This document shows, piece by piece, positions 16,360-25,350 of a stretch of DNA of 64,000 nucleotides. The first letter of the stretch is position 1, and every line of letters starts with the position of its first letter. The translations under genes were made by a program, and so were the position numbers. A model generated the notes under the pieces. The model ran no database searches. It saw only the letters and a list, made by a program, of their open reading frames with translations, and had not been told where the DNA came from. Source of the DNA: Blautia schinkii DSM 10518 (GTDB lineage Bacteria; Bacillota; Clostridia; Lachnospirales; Lachnospiraceae); contig JNKJ01000009.1 in the NCBI GenBank assembly GCA_000702025.1, positions 219,520-283,519 of the forward strand, written 5' to 3'.

Positions 16360-19300
16360 CTGCTGCATCCTCCAATCTTAACTCATCCTTCTTATATTGT
16401 TTGCGGTTGAAAAGATCATAAATACAAGGTACCACAAACAATGTCAAAAGTGTACCATAAATAAGGCCTCCGATCGTAACAATCGCCATAGGCTGAATCA
16501 TATCGCCGCCCATGCCCATTCCTGCTGCCATAGTGGAAAGTCCCAGAATGGTCGTGAGAGCTGTCATGACAATCGGCCTCAGACGGTCCTTTCCTGCCTG
16601 GATAAGCGCAGCCCGCTTCTCCATTCCCTCCATACGGAGCTGGTTCGTATAATCCACCAGAACGATACCGTTATTTACAATAATACCGGATAGCATGATA
16701 AACCCGATCATTGCAATTACACTCACCTCTTTGTCCGCTATCAAAAGTCCGAAAAATCCTCCTGTAAATGCCAGCGGAATCGTAAACATTATGATAAACG
16801 GTGACATCAATGACTGGAACTGCGCAACCATGATCAGGTACATAAACACCAGAGCAAGTGCCAGCATCAGGTACAACTGCCCCATTGCGTCATTGATGGT
16901 TTCATCCTCACCCTTCATCTCCATCGTATAGCCCTTTGGCAGCTCATAATCAGCCAGCTTCTTTTCTAAATCGGCACTTACAAGGCCGATGTTGTAACCC
17001 GGTGCGATTTCCGCTGAAACGGTCATATAACGCGACTGGGCATCCCTGCTGATGGACTGGGGCCCTGTGGCACCCTTGAATTTCGCGATTTCACTGAGCT
17101 TCACCTCGACCGTATTGCCTTCGTTGTCTGTTGTCTCGATGGTCAGCTTTTTCAGGTCCTCCCTGGTCAGCTTTTCATCCTTTTCATCACGCACATACAC
17201 GCTGAAATCCTTATCTGACGTGGAAAGTGTGGTGGCGGCGGAAGCCTCCGCAAGTCTCTTCTGTACTTCCTGATATACCTGGGCCACGGTGAGCTTATGC
17301 TCCATAGCCTTCGCTTTATTTACGATAATACGTAATTCCTTGTCAGCATCCTCCTGTCCGTCGGAAATATTCTCCGTGCCCTCTGTGTCTTCGACGATTG
17401 CAGCCACATCCTTGGCAATGGCAGAAAGCTCATCCAGCTCCTTGCCCTTGATCTGTACCTGGAGACCACTTCCGCCCAAAGCACTCATATCCATGGACTG
17501 TGTAGTAACCGCTACCTCACAAGGAATGTCCTTGGTACGCTCAAGGATCTCAGCCTCCAGCTCCTCACCGGAAAGCTTCTTATCTTCCTTAAGCAGGAGG
17601 TACATGCTCACAGCATTATCCGAACTGCCTCCCCCCATCATACTTGAGATACTGCTGCCCCCTGCCATAGCACCGATGCTCTCAATATCCTCGATGTCCT
17701 CAATGCTGGCGATCACCTGGTCCGCACATGCGGTAGTGTCCTCAAAGCTGGTCCCTTTCTCAGTGGTAATGTTCACCGAAGCCTGGGTGCTTTCCATAGC
17801 AGGCATAAATGCGGTTCCTTTCTGGATTGCCATATATGCACTTGCGAGCAATAAACCGAGAGCCAGAAGCAGAACCAGAAATTTCGCCTTCAGCGCACCG
17901 CGGAGCAGCAAAGCATAAGCGTTTTTAATTTTATCCAATAGCTTAAATTGCTTTGGTTTACTCTTTCGCAGCAGTCCCGCTGACATCATGGGCACCAAGG
18001 TAAGTGCCACCAAAAGGCTGGCGAGAAGGGAATAGGCAATCGTCAGACCCATATCCACAAAAAGCTGACGAGTGATACCTTCTGTAAACACGATTGGCGC
18101 AAACACACAGATTGTGGTCAGTGTGGAAGCCGCAATGGCTCCTGCTACCTGTCTCGCGCCCTCCACCGCCGCTTTACGCGCGGGCATGCCCTCCTGACGC
18201 AGACGGTCGATGTTCTCGATCACCACGATGGAGTTATCCACCAGCATACCAATGCCCAACGCCAAACCTGACAGCGAGATGACATTAAGGGTAATACCGC
18301 TGAAATACATGAGCACAAAGGTAGTGACCACACTGATAGGGATGGAGCACGCGATAACAAAGGTTGGCTTGATGTCCTTAAGGAACAATAACAGAATCAG
18401 CACTGCCAGCGCTGCTCCCGAAAGCATGTTCTGCATTACCGAATTCACAACCAGATCAATATACACACCCTGGTCCATGAGCACGGAAAAATGTACATTC
18501 GGCTGTTCCTCTTCTATCTCGCTGATACGTTCTAAGAGCCGGTCTGTCACGTCGCCGGTGGAATATCCGGTCTGCTTCTCGATAGTCAGCATTACTCCCG
18601 GATTGCCGTTAAGCCGAGCGTAAACCTTATCGCTGTCGTCCTGTCTGGTGATATCTGCCACATCTTTCAGACGGATTGGTTTAAGACCGTCAAGTCCCAA
18701 ATCCAGAATCACAAGATTTCCCAGATTCTTTATCTTATGGAATTTGTCACCTACGCGTACAAGGTATTCATCATTCCCCTCCTGGATATAACCCGCAGGC
18801 ATGGAGAAATTCTCTCCGGCAAGAATGCCTTTTATCAAATCTGCAGTGATCAGATTGGAAAGACTGGTCTGATCCTTGGCCTGCTCTTTCGCATCTGCAA
18901 GCTGCTCCTTACCGGAATCTATCTGCTCCTCGGCTTCGTCCATCTTAGATTCATTCTGTTCAATCAGGGTGCTGCTGGACTCTAGTTTAGACTGGGCTAC
19001 ACTCATTTCTATGGAAGCCAGGAGTTCCTTCGTATTCATCTGTACCTTACCTGACGTAAGCTGGGATTTGCCTACGGCAGCCTGCTGCTTCGCCTGTTCA
19101 AGCTGCTCCCGACCAGCGTCCAGCTGCTGCTGCGCCTGCTTAAGCTGATCCTCACTGCTGCTGAGTTCCTCCAGGCTCATCCAGATTTCCGAGCTCTTAT
19201 CCGCTAAATAATCCAGCGCTCCCTGGGCAGACTCCTGCCCAAGACCCTGCACCACCTGATCAAGCTGGGCCTGGATTTCCGCCTTACTCTGTGCGATTCC

Positions 19301-20467
19301 GTCAAGTCCTGCCTGGATAGTCCCGAGAGTATTCTCAAGCTCTGCAAGCTGCTGCTCCAAGGCGGCCTTCGTCTCCTCATAGCCTGGAGCCTCAGGATCC
19401 GCTTCCAGATCTGCAAGCTGCTGCTGGATCATCGCAATACCGCCCTGCACCTGTTCCAGATTCGTGTTCAGCTCTGCCTCCTGGCTTTCAATGGCGGAAA
19501 TGGCCTGCTGAAGGTTCTCAATCCCTGTCTGGGCCTGGGAAAGCTCAGAAAGCCCCTGCTCTGCCTGGGTTCTCCCCTCAGCAATTTTAACCAAGCCCTG
19601 GTCAATCTCTGTCTGCTTCTCGTCCAGAGCCGCGATATTTTTATTGATTTCTGCCTCTCCGGCAGCAATCTTATCCTCAGCTTCCGCCATCTGATACTCG
19701 CCCTGCGCCAGGCCGGAAACCATCTGGTTCTTGCCGTCCTCAAGCTGCTGCTTACCTTTTTCAAGCTCTTCCTTGCCTTCCTTGAGCTTATCCTTGCCTT
19801 CCGTAAGCTCTTTCTCGGCATCCTTTAATTCTTCTTCCTTATCCACAAACTGCTTGTCAAGAGCCGCCATCACCTTCTGATTGGCCTTCTGCACCTTTTC
19901 CTCACGGATAAGGACCTCTACACTCTCGGTGATATTTCCTGTAGTGGATACACTGGCAACTCCGGCCACGCTCTCCACCTCGGCTTCAATATGGTTCTTC
20001 ACATAGTCTGTAACCTCAGTAGCCTCTAAATCATCTATCTGTACGGCAGCGACCATGATCGGCATCATATCCGGGTTGAGCTTCATGATCATAGGCTTAC
20101 CCACCGAATCATCCCAATAACCACTGATCTGGTCCAGCTTCTCACGCATCTCGATGGTAGCGGAATCCATATCGGTAGTCTCTTGGAATTCCAGGATTAC
20201 AAGTGACATATTCTCCCGTGACTGTGAGCTCACGTTCTCTATATCTGTTACGGTAGCCATGGACTGCTCAACCGGCCTGGTAACCACCGTCTCAACAGTC
20301 TCCGGGCTTGCACCCTGGTATGTAGTCATGATGATGGCATACGGCAGGTTCATACTGGGCAAAAGATCTGTGTTCATCTTCCCAAAGGACACAACGCCCA
20401 AAATCAGTACCAGCACGATTGCAACCACCACAGTATAAGGTTTTTTAACACTGTAGCGTGAAATCAT
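16340..20467 (-). CDS. RND family efflux transporter with a giant coiled-coil insertion
   Basis: 1375 aa from ATG 20467 (GGAGAGAG upstream). The RND core is clear: N-terminal helix and porter (MISRYSVKKPYTVVVAIVLV, then TRPVEQSM), TM4 motif GIGMLVDNSIVVIEN, and second-half LSGIIVNNGIVLVDY. Residues about 200-555 are an inserted heptad-rich region (EEELKDAEKELTEGKDKLK and many Gln/Glu/Lys-rich repeats) predicted to form a long helical hairpin where Gram-negative pumps have docking domains. No membrane-fusion or outer-membrane partner is nearby, as expected for a monoderm. First gene of the TetR-hydrolase operon; substrate unknown. Confidence 0.9.
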   Translation of the reverse strand: MISRYSVKKPYTVVVAIVLVLILGVVSFGKMNTDLLPSMNLPYAIIMTTYQGASPETVETVVTRPVEQSMATVTDIENVSSQSRENMSLVILEFQETTDMDSATIEMREKLDQISGYWDDSVGKPMIMKLNPDMMPIMVAAVQIDDLEATEVTDYVKNHIEAEVESVAGVASVSTTGNITESVEVLIREEKVQKANQKVMAALDKQFVDKEEELKDAEKELTEGKDKLKEGKEELEKGKQQLEDGKNQMVSGLAQGEYQMAEAEDKIAAGEAEINKNIAALDEKQTEIDQGLVKIAEGRTQAEQGLSELSQAQTGIENLQQAISAIESQEAELNTNLEQVQGGIAMIQQQLADLEADPEAPGYEETKAALEQQLAELENTLGTIQAGLDGIAQSKAEIQAQLDQVVQGLGQESAQGALDYLADKSSEIWMSLEELSSSEDQLKQAQQQLDAGREQLEQAKQQAAVGKSQLTSGKVQMNTKELLASIEMSVAQSKLESSSTLIEQNESKMDEAEEQIDSGKEQLADAKEQAKDQTSLSNLITADLIKGILAGENFSMPAGYIQEGNDEYLVRVGDKFHKIKNLGNLVILDLGLDGLKPIRLKDVADITRQDDSDKVYARLNGNPGVMLTIEKQTGYSTGDVTDRLLERISEIEEEQPNVHFSVLMDQGVYIDLVVNSVMQNMLSGAALAVLILLLFLKDIKPTFVIACSIPISVVTTFVLMYFSGITLNVISLSGLALGIGMLVDNSIVVIENIDRLRQEGMPARKAAVEGARQVAGAIAASTLTTICVFAPIVFTEGITRQLFVDMGLTIAYSLLASLLVALTLVPMMSAGLLRKSKPKQFKLLDKIKNAYALLLRGALKAKFLVLLLALGLLLASAYMAIQKGTAFMPAMESTQASVNITTEKGTSFEDTTACADQVIASIEDIEDIESIGAMAGGSSISSMMGGGSSDNAVSMYLLLKEDKKLSGEELEAEILERTKDIPCEVAVTTQSMDMSALGGSGLQVQIKGKELDELSAIAKDVAAIVEDTEGTENISDGQEDADKELRIIVNKAKAMEHKLTVAQVYQEVQKRLAEASAATTLSTSDKDFSVYVRDEKDEKLTREDLKKLTIETTDNEGNTVEVKLSEIAKFKGATGPQSISRDAQSRYMTVSAEIAPGYNIGLVSADLEKKLADYELPKGYTMEMKGEDETINDAMGQLYLMLALALVFMYLIMVAQFQSLMSPFIIMFTIPLAFTGGFFGLLIADKEVSVIAMIGFIMLSGIIVNNGIVLVDYTNQLRMEGMEKRAALIQAGKDRLRPIVMTALTTILGLSTMAAGMGMGGDMIQPMAIVTIGGLIYGTLLTLFVVPCIYDLFNRKQYKKDELRLEDAADETGNQ

Positions 20468-20505
20468 AATGCTCTCTCCTATCTGCAAAATCCGGCCTCG
20501 CCTCT

Positions 20506-20561
20506 ACCGACCGGCCGGTCAGTCATGTTTTGATTATATGCCATGCAATTGATATTGTCAA
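20506..20561 (-). promoter_or_regulatory. Promoter and TetR-type operator of the RND operon
   Basis: Minus-strand TTGACA (20561-20556), 17-bp spacer, TATAAT (20538-20533): a perfect consensus promoter. At the expected start site lies ACTGACCGG/CCGGTCGGT (20523-20506), an 18-bp inverted repeat with one mismatch and a perfect GACCGGCCGGTC core. A strong promoter blocked at +1 fits repression by the operon's own TetR protein. Confidence 0.75.
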
Positions 20562-20696
20562 TAAGTTCTGCTATAATATGGATACTCACCATAAAATCCG
20601 TGCAGCAGTACAGACAGGCCCGCCCAGAATATGCGCAAACTTGTCTGAACTGTTACAAATCGGTTAATACTAAAATCAAAATCTTAAGGAGGACAT

Positions 20697-21812
20697 ATGG
20701 ATACACAGAAAAATGAAGCATATGAACAGCAATCCGGCGATATTCCGGTAAACAATATCCCGTCAAAAAAGAAAAAAGGCCGTACCGGTCTCATTATTTT
20801 CCTGCTTGTTCTCATCCTCGCCTTAGCGGGCGGCGGAGCCTACTATTTTATCCAGCGTCAGAAGCCCCAACAGACTCTTGACAAATTCCTGGGCGCAATG
20901 CAGAAGATGGATTTAGAGACTATGGAAGCTCTTTTACAGAGCAGCGACCTTTCTGCTCTGGACAATGCAGACATCCGGGACGAGGCTTACGCGGAATTCT
21001 TTAAAAGCATCAATGAAAAAATGACCTACAAGGTAAAAACAGACAGCTTTGACATTCAGAACGGCACTGCACAGGTCACGGCACACATTAAATATATAGA
21101 TGGGTCCGATATTTATAAAGAAACCATCAGCGAATTTCTGCGTCAGATCGTGTCCACCGCCTTTTCCGGTGAGGATCTCACTGAAGAGCAGACTCAGCAG
21201 AAGCTGGCCGCCATTTTGAGTGAGAAAGCCGGCGCCACTGAGGATAAATTCAACGAAGCAGATATCACCTATCCGATGATCAAGACCGGCGACGAATGGA
21301 AAATCGTGTCTCTGGATGATGAGACAGTAAAAATCATGTCAGCAAACTTTAAAAGCGTGGAAGATGAGATTAACAACTCCTTAGACAGCCTTACAGCCGG
21401 AGACTCCGGTGAGGGTACACAAGCCCCTGAGGCAGAGGCAGGCGACAAGATCGACCTCTCAACCGAGAAGTTTTCCATCCGTTATACACAGCACAAGGCT
21501 GCCAAGGACTTTGCGGGAAATCCTTGTCTTCTGCTCTACTACGATTACACAAACAACGGCAGCACAGCTTCCAGCGCCATGGTCGATGTAAATATCCAGG
21601 CGTATCAAAACGGCAAGGTGTGCGATGCGGCAATCCCTGAAACAAATGAGGATGCCATTGACCACTTCATGTCAGAGATTAAGCCCGGGGAAACCGTAAA
21701 TGTTTGCCAGGCCTTTGCACTTATCGATAATAGCGACGTCACTTTGCAGGCAGGGGAAGCTTTCAGCTTCGGCGGAGGTGAAACTACCTCTCAGATTCTT
21801 AAGCTTAAGTAG
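20697..21812 (+). CDS. Membrane-anchored extracellular protein with DUF5105/DUF5067-like domains
   Basis: 371 aa. A Lys-rich cytoplasmic N-terminus (SKKKKGR), one helix at about 32-52, then an extracellular part. Residues about 58-230 resemble the DUF4878/DUF5105 cystatin-like fold (TLDKFLGAMQKMDLETMEAL...). An acidic linker follows and a DUF5067-like beta domain (residues about 250-371, LLLYYDYTNNGSTASSA). ATG 20697 follows AAGGAGGAC. Such proteins are common in gut Firmicutes and of unknown role. Domain names are from memory of family patterns, so moderate confidence. Confidence 0.65.
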   Translation: MDTQKNEAYEQQSGDIPVNNIPSKKKKGRTGLIIFLLVLILALAGGGAYYFIQRQKPQQTLDKFLGAMQKMDLETMEALLQSSDLSALDNADIRDEAYAEFFKSINEKMTYKVKTDSFDIQNGTAQVTAHIKYIDGSDIYKETISEFLRQIVSTAFSGEDLTEEQTQQKLAAILSEKAGATEDKFNEADITYPMIKTGDEWKIVSLDDETVKIMSANFKSVEDEINNSLDSLTAGDSGEGTQAPEAEAGDKIDLSTEKFSIRYTQHKAAKDFAGNPCLLLYYDYTNNGSTASSAMVDVNIQAYQNGKVCDAAIPETNEDAIDHFMSEIKPGETVNVCQAFALIDNSDVTLQAGEAFSFGGGETTSQILKLK

Positions 21813-21991
21813 TACCGTTCCTACACCGCTCTAATGCAGCGGCAGAGAGCACCGCGAAATATCAGATACCGGCAGCTATGACATGGCAATGTAAATTTTA
21901 ATGTTATCTCTAATGTTGTGAAATTTTTAAAATTTTAGCGTATATTATTTTACAATCCAGAGATACTATCCATAAGAAAGGATGGTGACTT

Positions 21992-22207
21992 ATGGGAAAT
22001 AAATTCTTACAATACTTTGCACTGACAATTGCCGTCATCGGCGCTATCAACTGGGGATTGATCGGTTTCTTCAATCTGAACTTAGTTTCCCTGCTTTTCG
22101 GCAGCATGAGCTGGCTTTCCAGAATCGTTTACGGTCTGGTTGGACTCTGCGGACTGTATCTGCTGACTTTCTACGGACTGGTGGACAGAGAACAGCAGGA
22201 GGTTTAG
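21992..22207 (+). CDS. DUF378 family small membrane protein (YuzA-like)
   Basis: 71 aa with two membrane helices and the DUF378 signature IGAINWGLIGFFNLNLVSLLFG followed by RIVYGLVGLCGLY (the run is continuous; quoted in part). AGGATGGTGACTT precedes ATG 21992. Function unknown; widespread in Firmicutes. The next gene begins two bases after its stop, so the two form an operon ending at the terminator 22387-22417. Confidence 0.85.
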   Translation: MGNKFLQYFALTIAVIGAINWGLIGFFNLNLVSLLFGSMSWLSRIVYGLVGLCGLYLLTFYGLVDREQQEV

Positions 22208-22208
22208 G

Positions 22209-22382
22209 ATGGAAGAAAAGAAATCCGGCCATTCCCGGGAAAATGAAACGGAACACGATAAACATGCGGAAATCGCCGAGATTTCCGAGGCATGCCGTGA
22301 GAAAATTACACAATGTGAAAAAGAATTGAATAAACAAGGCTATTGGAATATCGCTCTGGTAGCTTATCAGATGAAAGATTGA
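22209..22382 (+). CDS. Hypothetical 57-aa charged protein
   Basis: MEEKKSGHSRENETEHDKHA followed by a helical segment with ISEACREKITQCEKELNKQG and ending AYQMKD. No membrane helix. AGGAGG lies eight bases before ATG 22209, inside the end of the DUF378 gene, which implies coupled translation. No family recognised. The spacing, RBS and following terminator support a real gene. Confidence 0.6.
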   Translation: MEEKKSGHSRENETEHDKHAEIAEISEACREKITQCEKELNKQGYWNIALVAYQMKD

Positions 22383-22386
22383 TGCG

Positions 22387-22417
22387 GGGAGTGCCTTCGG
22401 GCACTCTCCGTTTTTCT
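22387..22417 (+). terminator. Intrinsic terminator of the DUF378 operon
   Basis: GGGAGTGCC-TTCG-GGCACTCTCC followed by GTTTTTCTT, five bases after the stop codon at 22382. Confidence 0.85.
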
Positions 22418-22487
22418 TAGTCCCACAAAATCCCCTGACTATCTGGAGCACTTATGCCAATCCGCCGGATACAGATAGTTTCTGCAC

Positions 22488-22517
22488 AAAAAAAGGACCC
22501 TGAATTGTCAGAGTCCT
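22488..22517 (-). terminator. Intrinsic terminator after tRNA-Gly genes
   Basis: Minus-strand AGGACTCTG, 6-nt loop, CAGGGTCCT and TTTTTTT, directly after the tRNA-Gly(GCC) 3' end. Confidence 0.8.
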
Positions 22518-22520
22518 GAG

Positions 22521-22593
22521 AGCGATAGACGGGGCTCGAACCCGCGGTCTCGACCTTGGCAAGGTCGCGCGTTACCAACTACGCCACTATCGC
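22521..22593 (-). tRNA. tRNA-Gly (anticodon GCC)
   Basis: Cloverleaf with acceptor GCGATAG/CTATCGC, anticodon stem CGACC/GGTCG around loop TTGCCAA, and T arm CGGGTTCGAGCCCCG. CCA is not encoded. Second of two tRNA-Gly genes. Confidence 0.95.
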
Positions 22594-22598
22594 ATAAG

Positions 22599-22669
22599 AG
22601 CGGGTGATGGGAATCGAACCCACGTATTCAGCTTGGAAGGCTGATGTTCTACCATTGAACCACACCCGC
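22599..22669 (-). tRNA. tRNA-Gly (anticodon TCC)
   Basis: Acceptor GCGGGTG/CACCCGC, anticodon stem TCAGC/GCTGA around loop CTTCCAA, T arm GTGGGTTCGATTCCCAT. CCA is not encoded. First gene of the pair; promoter at 22711-22739. Confidence 0.95.
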
Positions 22670-22710
22670 TTATCGCTGTGTTGCTTGCTTTGTTCGCTGC
22701 AACGATAATG

Positions 22711-22739
22711 AGTATATATGATTTTGAAAGTTTTGTCAA
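22711..22739 (-). promoter_or_regulatory. Promoter of the tRNA-Gly pair
   Basis: TTGACA (22739-22734), 17-bp spacer, TATACT (22716-22711) on the minus strand, about 40 bp before the tRNA. Nothing else is seen between 22740 and 22906. Confidence 0.8.
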
Positions 22740-22906
22740 CAGGTTTTTTGAATTTTTTTTTTTGATTGTGAATTATGGGATTGCTTTCTATAAGAAACAA
22801 TGCAAAGTGGTCCTGAGCCATGGCGGCTGACAGGAGCAGGTGAAACTGCGGGGTATTCATTTTCTGCGTCCGATTATCAGCTTCCACGCGCTCGCCTGTC
22901 TGTGCT

Positions 22907-24124
22907 TTATTTTTTATCCGGTGTTTTCTCCGGAATATCCCCGGAGCGCATCAGCGCAAATTTCGCACTGGCCGGACCGATCAGTTCATAAAGCACGGAG
23001 GATGCCAGAATGATCGTCAGAAGCAGATCCCCCATTCCAGCCGGAAGCATCCTTTTTCCCAGAAATGCCAGACCAATCGCCACGCCAGCCTGAGGGATGA
23101 GGGCAAAGCCCATATACCGGCTGATTTCCTTTGACATATGCATGGCAGTGCAGCTTAAATACGTGCCCAGATATTTCCCCACAATCCGCACCAGGAAATA
23201 AACGACACCTACCGCTCCCACTGTCTTTAAGGTGCCGAGATCAAGGCTCATCCCTGAAAGGATAAAGAAAATAGACATAATAGGCGGTGTAAAATTGTCA
23301 ATCTGGCGGTAAAGCTTTTTATCCTTGGTAAAATTAATATATGTCGCCCCAAATACCATACACGACAGAAGCGGTGAAACATTTACTGCCGCACAAATCC
23401 CGGAAATCCCAAGAAGCATAGCCACTGCCAGAATGAGACGGTTATCCTTACTGCGGCTTGGCACCACCAGGAGACGGCTCAGGATTAGTCCGCATACAAA
23501 CCCCAAAACAAGAGCCAACAGATTATAAAGTACAGGCAGTAAAATGTCCTCTGCCGACAGACCACCCGAAACATTCCCGCTTGCCGCAGCAGACACAACA
23601 CTGAAAGCCAGCAGGCACACAACATCATCCAGCGCCACCACCTGCAGAAGCACATTTACAAACTCACCCTTGGCCTTATACTGGCGTATAGTCATCATAG
23701 TGCTAGCCGGCGCAGTGGCAGTTGCAATCGCTCCCAGGATTAGGGCGAAATCCCAATCCATCGAGAATCCCCAGTATACTGCTGCCGTGACAAGAATTCC
23801 CGCAAGCAGTGATTCGCACACCGTCACCAGAATGATCTTCTTCCCTGTCTTTAAGATAACCTCTTTCTTAAAAAACTTCCCTACTCCGAACGCAATAAAC
23901 GCCAGTGCCATATCGCTCAAAAAGCCCATGTGCCTGATAATATTTCCAGGTATCAGATTCAGGCAGGAAGGGCCTATCAAAATACCAGTGAGGATATACC
24001 CGCTCACCTTCGGAAGCTTCAGACGGTTGGTCAGCCGCGTGAGAAGAAAGCCGGCAAACAGAATTACCGACAATACCAACAGAATCTCTGTCTCATCACT
24101 GAATTGAGCAATATATTCCCGCAT
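22907..24124 (-). CDS. Cation:proton antiporter, CPA2 family
   Basis: 405 aa with about twelve membrane helices. Family signatures include LKLPKVSGYILTGILIGPS near residues 36-54 and LGAIATATAPASTMMTIRQY around 125-145, the cross-over region where CPA2 proteins often carry an acidic pair; here it reads TATAPAS, so the ion-binding acid may lie elsewhere. No TrkA/RCK domain at the C-terminus. ATG 24124 was chosen because GGGAGGGG precedes it. Exchanges Na+ or K+ for H+; ion not determinable. Single gene. Confidence 0.85.
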   Translation of the reverse strand: MREYIAQFSDETEILLVLSVILFAGFLLTRLTNRLKLPKVSGYILTGILIGPSCLNLIPGNIIRHMGFLSDMALAFIAFGVGKFFKKEVILKTGKKIILVTVCESLLAGILVTAAVYWGFSMDWDFALILGAIATATAPASTMMTIRQYKAKGEFVNVLLQVVALDDVVCLLAFSVVSAAASGNVSGGLSAEDILLPVLYNLLALVLGFVCGLILSRLLVVPSRSKDNRLILAVAMLLGISGICAAVNVSPLLSCMVFGATYINFTKDKKLYRQIDNFTPPIMSIFFILSGMSLDLGTLKTVGAVGVVYFLVRIVGKYLGTYLSCTAMHMSKEISRYMGFALIPQAGVAIGLAFLGKRMLPAGMGDLLLTIILASSVLYELIGPASAKFALMRSGDIPEKTPDKK

Positions 24125-24248
24125 AATGCCCCTCCCCGCGGCCATCCCGCCTGCCTGTCATTCCATTTACCTGCCATCCCTTTGCCTGTCATCCCGTTTA
24201 CATAGCTGATGCAACAGTCTTATGCACTAAACAGAGCATAGAATCCTG

Positions 24249-25184
24249 CTAATTTTCCCAGTCCCATACATTAGAAGCAGTCATTTCCTTCCTTGGCTTC
24301 TTGATCACCAGCTCCGGGCTCTTAGTATTCACCTTGGTGTTCGCCGGAATTGACTCCGTGATAAAGGTATTTCCGCCGATGATGGTATTTTCCCCTATCA
24401 CCGTCTGACCGCCGAGAACCGTCGAATTCGAATATACAGTTACATTATCCCCAATGGTAGGATGACGTTTCACATTCGCCAACTGCTGCCCCTGTCTTGT
24501 GGAAAGCGCGCCCAGGGTCACCCCCTGATACAGCTTTACATTATTCCCAATCTCCGTTGTTTCACCGATTACCACACCTGTACCGTGGTCAATGAAAAAA
24601 TATTCGCCGATAGTCGCGCCCGGATTAATGTCAATTCCTGTACGCCCATGGGCATATTCTGTCATGATTCTGGGGATAAACGGTACCTTTTCCAAGTAAA
24701 GTACGTGAGCCAGACGGTACACATAAATCGCGAACAAGCCCGGATAAGAGAAAATAATCTCTTCCTTGCTCTTCGCCGCCGGGTCCCCGTCAAAACCGGC
24801 CTGCACATCCTTTAAAAGCATTTCCTGGATTTCCGGAAGCTTTTCGAAAAAGCGCGCACTAATCTCCTCTGCCTGGTCTTGGGCATATTCCTGCTTCTGC
24901 TCCTGATTCTGGTACAGAAGCGCAATCTCTATCTGCTTTTCTAAACGATCGTAAAGATCATTGAGCCTGTATCCCACATAAAACTCCGGAAACACCCGGG
25001 CGTCACTGGTATCTACCCCGAAATAGCCCGGAAAGATCACAGATTTTAATTCTCTCACAATGTCAATCACCGCCGACCTGCTGGGCAGACTGCGCCCATT
25101 CTTCGGCATAAAAAGCTCTTCTGTCCGGTAGTTCTTCGTAAGCCTTTCTACCGATTTAAGAACCGCACTCCTCTTATCACTCAT
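24249..25184 (-). CDS. cysE: Serine O-acetyltransferase (EpsC/CysE type)
   Basis: 311 aa. N-terminal helical domain (to about 170) and a C-terminal left-handed beta helix with hexapeptide repeats: IDINPGATIGEYFFIDHGTG, VVIGETTEIGNNVKLYQGVT, IGDNVTVYSNSTVLGG. It makes O-acetylserine from serine and acetyl-CoA, the substrate for the cysK product next door. I chose ATG 25184 (AAAGAGGTAAGT upstream); the frame is open further upstream only because of the 51-bp repeats, which encode repeated MHKKEVIPKGIP units. Follows cysK in one operon. Confidence 0.9.
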   Translation of the reverse strand: MSDKRSAVLKSVERLTKNYRTEELFMPKNGRSLPSRSAVIDIVRELKSVIFPGYFGVDTSDARVFPEFYVGYRLNDLYDRLEKQIEIALLYQNQEQKQEYAQDQAEEISARFFEKLPEIQEMLLKDVQAGFDGDPAAKSKEEIIFSYPGLFAIYVYRLAHVLYLEKVPFIPRIMTEYAHGRTGIDINPGATIGEYFFIDHGTGVVIGETTEIGNNVKLYQGVTLGALSTRQGQQLANVKRHPTIGDNVTVYSNSTVLGGQTVIGENTIIGGNTFITESIPANTKVNTKSPELVIKKPRKEMTASNVWDWEN

Positions 25185-25186
25185 AC

Positions 25187-25350
25187 TTACCTCTTTCTTG
25201 TGCATTGTATTTGCACATGATGGTATCCCTTTGGGGATTACCTCTTTCTTGTGCATTGTTTTTGCACATGGTGGTATCCCTTTTGGGATTACCTCTTTCT
25301 TGTGCATTGTATTTGCACATGGTGGTATCCCTTTTGGATTACCTCCTTCT
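25187..25350 (-). repeat. 51-bp tandem repeat between cysK and cysE
   Basis: Units start at 25187, 25238 and 25289 (period 51, the third 50) and a partial unit at 25339. Each unit, read on the minus strand, has an RBS-like AAAGAGGTAAT and a TGTGCA-7 nt-TGCACA hairpin. The last unit ends exactly at the cysE RBS and start codon. The first two units keep the frame; a one-base loss in the third breaks it towards cysK. Confidence 0.9.

Noticed and set aside
22579..22887. 102-codon open frame on the minus strand
   Set aside because: It runs through a complete tRNA-Gly gene and part of another, so it cannot be a conserved protein gene.
25187..25350. CRISPR array
   Set aside because: The 51-bp units are contiguous with no unique spacers, and no cas genes are near. 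It is a tandem duplication of a leader cassette.
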